Positions 5,816 through 9,861 of a DNA stretch of 9,861 bases are shown here, in pieces. Position 1 is the first letter of the stretch. Every line of letters starts with the position of its first letter. The translations under genes were made by a program, and so were the position numbers. The notes beneath the pieces were generated by a model that had not been told where the DNA came from, searched no databases, and worked only from the letters and a program-made list of their open reading frames with translations. The stretch comes from Chitinophagaceae bacterium (GTDB taxonomy: Bacteria; Bacteroidota; Bacteroidia; Chitinophagales; Chitinophagaceae): contig JAICHT010000127.1 in assembly GCA_025924755.1 (NCBI GenBank), positions 1-9,861 of the forward strand, read 5' to 3'.

Positions 5816-7633
5816 TTAAAGCTGCTGTTGTGCGTTCGCCTTTTGATGTTTGGCCCATTCGTCCATATATCTTTCAAATATATCTAATGGCATAGACCCA
5901 CCTTCCAGCAAGGCATCATGAAAGTTTCTAAGGCTAAACTTTGCTCCTAACTGCCTTTGGTATTTATCCCGTAATTCTTTTATTTTCAGTTCCCCTGTTT
6001 TGTAACTAAGGGCTTGTCCGGGCATTGCCATATATCGTTCTATTTCAACAGTAGCTGCCTGTTCAGGAAAGGCTTCATGATCCAGCATATATTTAATAGC
6101 TTGTTCTCTTGTCATTTTACCGGTATGAAGACCTACATCTACTACCAGCCGTATAGCCCGGTGTATTTCTCCACCTAAAGCACCCAACTTTTGGTAAGGG
6201 TCCGTATAACATCCTAATAACTCTCCCAACGATTCAGAGTATAAACCCCATCCCTCGCTGAAAGCAGAAATATGGGCAAACCGCCTGAACTTAGGCAAGT
6301 CCTTATTTTCCTGTTGCAAAGAAAGTTGATAATGATGGCCTGGGATAGCTTCATGAAGAAAAACGTCTTCCATTGCCCATCCGGTAACATTAATTTTAGT
6401 TGGGTCAATAATAGGAACATAAAAAATACCCGGTCTTGTTCCGTCAGCGGAGCCTCTGCTGTATTGTGGAGGAGCAGAGGCGGCACGATACGCTTCTACT
6501 TCTCTTATCTCAAAAGGTGTTTTAGGAGTTACTCCAAATAAGTCTTTCAAATGGGGTTGAATTTTATTCAGTATAGCTCTGTAAGCATTCAACACTTCTT
6601 TATCCGTTTTGAAAGGCATAAACTGCTTGTCGGTTTTCATAAATTCAAACAGGTCTTTCAGTGACCCTTTGAAGCCTAATGAATCCTTTATTTTTTCCAT
6701 CGCTGCCGAAATCCTTGCTACTTCATTCAATCCTGTCTGGTACACTTGTTCTGGTGTTTTGTGAGTAGTGGTATTGTAATAAATGTAGAAGCGGTACATT
6801 TCATCACCATTCGGCAACGCATTGATACCAGAAGTTGTTCTTGCTGCAGGCAGATATTCATTGCTAAAGAAATCTTTCAGCTTTTGGTAGGAAGGAAGTA
6901 ATTGTTGATTGATGGCTGTGTAATAAGCGGTTGCTAAACGTGCTTTATCTGCTGCCGAAAAATCTTTGGGGAAATTTCGAATAGGCCCATAGAAAATACT
7001 TTTAGAAGAATCCTTTTGTGCAAGACTTTCCATTTGAGGAATAAGCTTTACTACAATTGCTTTTGGTAGCACATAGCCCCCTTTCATACCCTTTCTGAAA
7101 TTGGCAATAGCCGTATCTGTCCATGCGGCAAATTGGGCTGTTCTTTTTAACCAATTGTCATAATCTTTAATGTTTTTGAAAGGTTGTGCACCTGTTCCTG
7201 CACCCAATTGGGCCATCGTTAAAGGCAAAGAAAACACTTGTGTTACCGGCATATACTCCGGATGAAACTGCTCCACACCCAATTCTCTTTGAGTAATGTC
7301 CATGAGAATATCATAAGAAACCTTATCCTGTTCATTAAGTTTTTGGTAATCGAATTTTTTTAAAGCCTGCTGGTACTTAGTATAAAAATTATGCTTTTCT
7401 TTCAGAAAAGAAATGGAACCATCATTAGGGAGCAAATCATTGTATCGTGTATCACCATCGTAAGTGGCATTTATGGGAAATAGCTTCAAGCTTTCTTCAT
7501 AATAATCATCAAAGAATTGATGCAATGCTTTGTTTGCTGTTGGAACTTGCGCAATAAGATTGGTTGTAGATGAGATTGCAAAAAAGAGAAGAAATAATAC
7601 AAAAAAGAGAGGCGATTGTAATTTCAAACGCAT
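5816..7633 (-). CDS. DUF885 family secreted metallopeptidase-like protein
   Basis: The 605-residue product opens with a signal peptide (long hydrophobic FFVLFLLFFAISS, likely cleavage after LIA near residue 28), placing it in the periplasm or outside. The rest is a full-length DUF885 protein, a family of zinc-dependent-peptidase-like hydrolases. The hallmark HEAIPGHH lies at 427-434 with catalytic-type E428, and the second conserved block FSEGWGLYSE at 458-467 offers a likely further metal ligand E460. The conserved C-terminal block AMPGQALSYKTGELKI is also present, so the enzyme looks intact. The substrate is unknown; related proteins are proposed to cleave peptides or dipeptides. It converges with chrA across a 101-nt gap and has no evident functional link to it. 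Confidence 0.88.
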   Translation of the reverse strand: MRLKLQSPLFFVLFLLFFAISSTTNLIAQVPTANKALHQFFDDYYEESLKLFPINATYDGDTRYNDLLPNDGSISFLKEKHNFYTKYQQALKKFDYQKLNEQDKVSYDILMDITQRELGVEQFHPEYMPVTQVFSLPLTMAQLGAGTGAQPFKNIKDYDNWLKRTAQFAAWTDTAIANFRKGMKGGYVLPKAIVVKLIPQMESLAQKDSSKSIFYGPIRNFPKDFSAADKARLATAYYTAINQQLLPSYQKLKDFFSNEYLPAARTTSGINALPNGDEMYRFYIYYNTTTHKTPEQVYQTGLNEVARISAAMEKIKDSLGFKGSLKDLFEFMKTDKQFMPFKTDKEVLNAYRAILNKIQPHLKDLFGVTPKTPFEIREVEAYRAASAPPQYSRGSADGTRPGIFYVPIIDPTKINVTGWAMEDVFLHEAIPGHHYQLSLQQENKDLPKFRRFAHISAFSEGWGLYSESLGELLGCYTDPYQKLGALGGEIHRAIRLVVDVGLHTGKMTREQAIKYMLDHEAFPEQAATVEIERYMAMPGQALSYKTGELKIKELRDKYQRQLGAKFSLRNFHDALLEGGSMPLDIFERYMDEWAKHQKANAQQQL

Positions 7634-7841
7634 GGTGTTGATTTTATATGGCAGGGAAATTTATTTATTAAAGTGTTTTAAGATAATGCACAACGTCAAC
7701 GTGTTTATGAAGTTATGGTAATTGAAAAGCAGCAGTTTCCATTAACTACCACAGCAAAATAGTGATTTAAAGTTTTACGCTCAACCTTCTTCTACCGCAA
7801 GTCTCTTTCAGGAAACCCGCAGTGAAAAATAAGGATACCAA

Positions 7842-8264
7842 TTAGGCAAACCATTTACTTACATAATCTCCCAATTGATTTTCGGTGAGATAATCAGAAT
7901 CTTTGTTGCTGATTCTTTTACCTTCAAAGGATTTGTCTTCCATAAGAAAATTAAAGAATTCTTTGTGTGCTGTGGTAGGTCCAAAGAGCAAAATGTCATT
8001 ATATGGATGAAGTGCTTCAGCTATTTTTTTATAGTAAGTTTTAAAGGTCTGATCTTCTTTTGCATGCTTATTACTTTCATTGTTAGTGGAGCGGTAATTT
8101 CCTAATCTAGTGCCATCACCGGACTCGCCTTCAAATCTTATTCTGCTTTCAAACCCGGAATTTATTACCTGGATGATTGGATCCTTTTTTTCACAATTGA
8201 GCAATTTTGCCTGTGCATGATCCATCCAAACGCCGATGCAACTTTTATTTTCCTGCGTTTTCAT
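7842..8264 (-). CDS. Small protein resembling the C-terminal part of baeRF (eRF1-like) proteins
   Basis: I place the start at the ATG at 8264 (140 residues, MKTQENKSCIGVWMDH). The frame allows an ATG at 8300, but the extra twelve residues look unlike the usual N-terminus of such proteins. No Shine-Dalgarno precedes either. The N-terminal strand IGVWMDHAQAKLL, a polar charged middle (about 50-80), and the C-terminal block ILLFGPTTAHKEFFNFL then TENQLGDYVSKWF recall short Bacteroidota proteins related to domain 3 of bacterial archaeo-eukaryotic release factor (baeRF) proteins. Such proteins may act at ribosomes under stress, but no GGQ-type catalytic motif is visible here, so any release activity is not supported. 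No signal peptide; cytosolic. It stands alone, with gaps of about 200 nt on each side. Family resemblance comes from memory and is moderate. Confidence 0.6.
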   Translation of the reverse strand: MKTQENKSCIGVWMDHAQAKLLNCEKKDPIIQVINSGFESRIRFEGESGDGTRLGNYRSTNNESNKHAKEDQTFKTYYKKIAEALHPYNDILLFGPTTAHKEFFNFLMEDKSFEGKRISNKDSDYLTENQLGDYVSKWFA

Positions 8265-8511
8265 AAATGAAACAATTTTTTGGTTAAAACTTAGTAACAA
8301 TAATCCACCACCGTTTTCACAGAAAAGTAACCGGACTTTTGAAGTTACTAAAAAATATAGGTATTATTTTTTATGGATCGGTTAATTCCGGGCCATACCT
8401 CATTGTTCTCAACTAAGTACCAGGCAGTTTTCTCTTTCTCCGTGGGTCCCTTCCAGGTGGCTGACAAATTGCAACAAATGGTTTTTTCCTTTATCTGCAC
8501 GTTTTCTGTAA

Positions 8512-9050
8512 TCAATAGTTAATTCCAATAAGCTTGCTAACAAAACCAAGCACTTTAATAGCAACATCTGGAGGACTTTTGACAATGATTTCGCTCCGGT
8601 AGTTGTTCATGAGCGCACTCATGTACAGCATAGATTTCAAGTCCATTTTAAAATCTTTTGTTCTGTGGTCTGTGAGTTTGTCCAGCACTTTACAAACGTC
8701 TTCAAAATAATGCTCCATTCTGAGGGCCGGTTGGTGTGTGTTATAAACCGTTACCACACTTTCAGTCGGATTGCGGAAACAATGTGTTACGCCTTTGGCG
8801 ACGGCAAACTTATCCCCTTTCTTGCAACGACCCATTTGTCTTTAATGAAAAACTCCATTTTGCCTTCCAGTACTTCATACGTTTCAATAGCATGAGGATG
8901 TACATGTACCAAGGGGTCTTTCATGTTGCAGTTGGGTAATAGTTCCCAATGAAGGTCTAATGATTTTCCACCAGTATCAGCAGCCGCCTGCAAAACGGTA
9001 AATTTCATACCTACTGGCGTCATGTCAAGTATTTGATTTTTAGTAGCCAT
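8512..9050 (-). pseudogene. Cupin-domain protein gene interrupted by a one-base frameshift
   Basis: Two overlapping frames together make one cupin protein of about 179 residues. The first part, from ATG at 9050 (MATKNQILDMTPVG), contains cupin motif 1: HVHPHAIETYEVLEG, with H49, H51, E56 and G63 at the standard spacing. The second part continues in another frame with motif 2, GDKFAVAKGVTHCFRN, then a C-terminal helix-rich tail ending LIGINY. The frames join at the run of four G (8814-8817, read on the minus strand): one more G would give a continuous product reading VVARKGDKFAVAKG. As written, the first frame stops soon after, at PSPKA. This may be a real loss, a sequencing or assembly error in the homopolymer, or less likely a programmed -1 shift. 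Cupins of this sort bind a metal through the His residues; the substrate is unknown. Confidence 0.8.
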
Positions 9051-9127
9051 GTTTAATGAATTGAGTTGAAGTATTCCAGGATTGCCTGCAGCCAACACCT
9101 CAGCATACGCATGTTTTTAACAGAAGC

Positions 9128-9169
9128 AAAACTTGCGCTTTCATGTTGCCGCACCAAAGAAAACGCAAG
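9128..9169 (-). terminator. Candidate terminator after the cytochrome c gene
   Basis: On the minus strand CTTGCGTTTTC (9169-9159) pairs with GAAAGCGCAAG (9142-9132) as an 11-bp stem with one G-U wobble and a 16-nt loop, followed by TTTT and then a mixed T-rich stretch. It lies about 100 nt after the cytochrome stop. The T-run is short and the loop long, so termination is likely but not certain. The + strand form has a C-A mismatch in the stem. Confidence 0.45.
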
Positions 9170-9265
9170 GGCAGGCTCATTCGTGCAACATACAAAACGC
9201 AGTCTGAAAAATGAATGTACTCCTGTAGCTATATACTTGCTTACATCATTTAAATTCAATTAGCA

Positions 9266-9861
9266 CTACCTTTTAGCAAGCTTTGCTGCTTCATCCGGCG
9301 CCAACGGAACAGGCACTTTATTATTTACCGGTGGAAGAGACTGCAGGTAAGTGTAAATGGCTTTTAAGTCATTATCATTCATTTTACCAAACTCCTGCCA
9401 GGGCATAGGTGGCAAAATTTGCCGGCCATGTTCCTGCCCCAGGTGCCTGCCGGTACGAAGCGTTTTAATAAATACGTCTTCTGTCCATGCGCCAAGGCCT
9501 GTGGTAGAATCGGGAGTAAGATTGGCTGCATAAGACACTCCCCACGGACCTACATAAGTAGTCATATCCGGTGCCATTTGCATCCAATGTCCGGGCTTTA
9601 AAGCATCACCATCAAACGGAGCAGTGGGCATAGCAGCAGGATGGCCGGATAACACTTTGGTACTATCTACCACAGGCCCTTGTGGTGTAAGTATCTTTGG
9701 TGAATGGCAGTCATTACATCCTGCCGCATTCACTAAATACTTCCCTCGCATTACTGCGCTTTCCTCTTCCTGGTCACGGACTTGCATAATATTGTCTGAA
9801 GTGTCTTCCTTTGAGGCATTGGTGTGGCATGAAGTAAGGACTAAAATAAGGGTAGCAGAAC
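9266..9861 (-). CDS. Lipoprotein cytochrome c (class I, single haem), 5' end outside window
   Basis: The frame stays open from base 9859, so the gene enters from the right edge; 197 residues are visible. The visible N-terminus reads SATLILVLTSCHTNASKED, a lipoprotein signal with lipobox LTSC, so the Met at 9787 is internal and the true start lies only a few residues beyond the window. One haem site is present, CNDCH at visible residues 48-52, preceded by GKYLVNAAG. Met in PPMPW is the likely sixth haem ligand. The final stretch NDNDLKAIYTYLQSLPPV is the usual C-terminal helix of class I cytochromes c. It should carry electrons on the periplasmic face of a membrane. The central WGVSYAANLTPD block is common in Bacteroidota homologues. 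The redox partner cannot be told from this window. Confidence 0.87.
   Translation of the reverse strand, partial: SATLILVLTSCHTNASKEDTSDNIMQVRDQEEESAVMRGKYLVNAAGCNDCHSPKILTPQGPVVDSTKVLSGHPAAMPTAPFDGDALKPGHWMQMAPDMTTYVGPWGVSYAANLTPDSTTGLGAWTEDVFIKTLRTGRHLGQEHGRQILPPMPWQEFGKMNDNDLKAIYTYLQSLPPVNNKVPVPLAPDEAAKLAKR

Noticed and set aside
6214..6541. Open frames of about 90 codons inside the DUF885 gene on both strands
   Set aside because: They are out-of-frame shadows of a clear full-length DUF885 coding sequence, with no independent support.
8325..8350. AGTAAC-N12-GTTACT inverted repeat as a terminator for the cupin gene
   Set aside because: The stem is only 6 bp, AT-rich, and followed by a short T run; too weak to list as a feature.
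8348..8515. Open minus-strand frame after the cupin gene (TTG overlapping the cupin stop; reads ICCNLSATWKGPTEK)
   Set aside because: It has a somewhat protein-like composition, but no ATG, no recognisable family and only about 55 codons. It could be a remnant, but I cannot support it as a gene.
9053..9263. Short open frames of about 65 codons on both strands between the cytochrome and cupin genes
   Set aside because: They overlap each other and the hairpin region, carry no known motif, and are better explained as non-coding sequence.
1..9861. CRISPR array, insertion sequence, toxin-antitoxin or phage-defence genes
   Set aside because: No regularly spaced repeats, transposase motifs, terminal inverted repeats with target duplications, or defence-type domains were seen on either strand.

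Overview
The window looks like a chromosomal segment of a Bacteroidota bacterium, most likely near Chitinophagaceae or Sphingobacteriaceae. The grounds are protein flavour (DUF885 hydrolase, YncE-like lipoprotein, short baeRF-like protein), a lack of Shine-Dalgarno sequences before most starts, and several TAnnTTTG-type -7 elements. The genus is inference.

Left part (1-1964, + strand): the 3' two thirds of an EgtD-type histidine N-alpha-methyltransferase, a tRNA-Pro(CGG) with its own terminator, and a lipoprotein predicted to form a YncE/YVTN beta-propeller.

Centre (about 1965-5800, + strand): a probable chromate-response cluster. It holds a one-component regulator that joins a ChrB-type 'Chrome_Resist' domain to an AraC-type DNA-binding domain, a decayed second copy of the ChrB-type domain that is readable only across frameshifts and stops, a secreted protein with two DUF1259 (LppY/LpqO) repeats, and a full-length two-domain ChrA chromate transporter starting 4 nt after the DUF1259 gene. 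A hairpin-plus-U-tract terminator closes the cluster. Working model: the fusion senses chromate or oxidative stress and switches on DUF1259-chrA; ChrA moves chromate out across the inner membrane; the DUF1259 protein acts outside the cytoplasmic membrane in an unknown role.

Right part (5816-9861, - strand): a secreted DUF885 metallopeptidase-like protein, a 140-residue protein resembling the C-terminal part of bacterial eRF1-like (baeRF) proteins, a cupin gene broken by a one-base frameshift in a run of four G, and a lipoprotein mono-haem cytochrome c whose start lies beyond the right edge.

The most notable items are the ChrB-domain/AraC fusion, the ChrB-domain relic lying directly before DUF1259-chrA, and the cupin frameshift.
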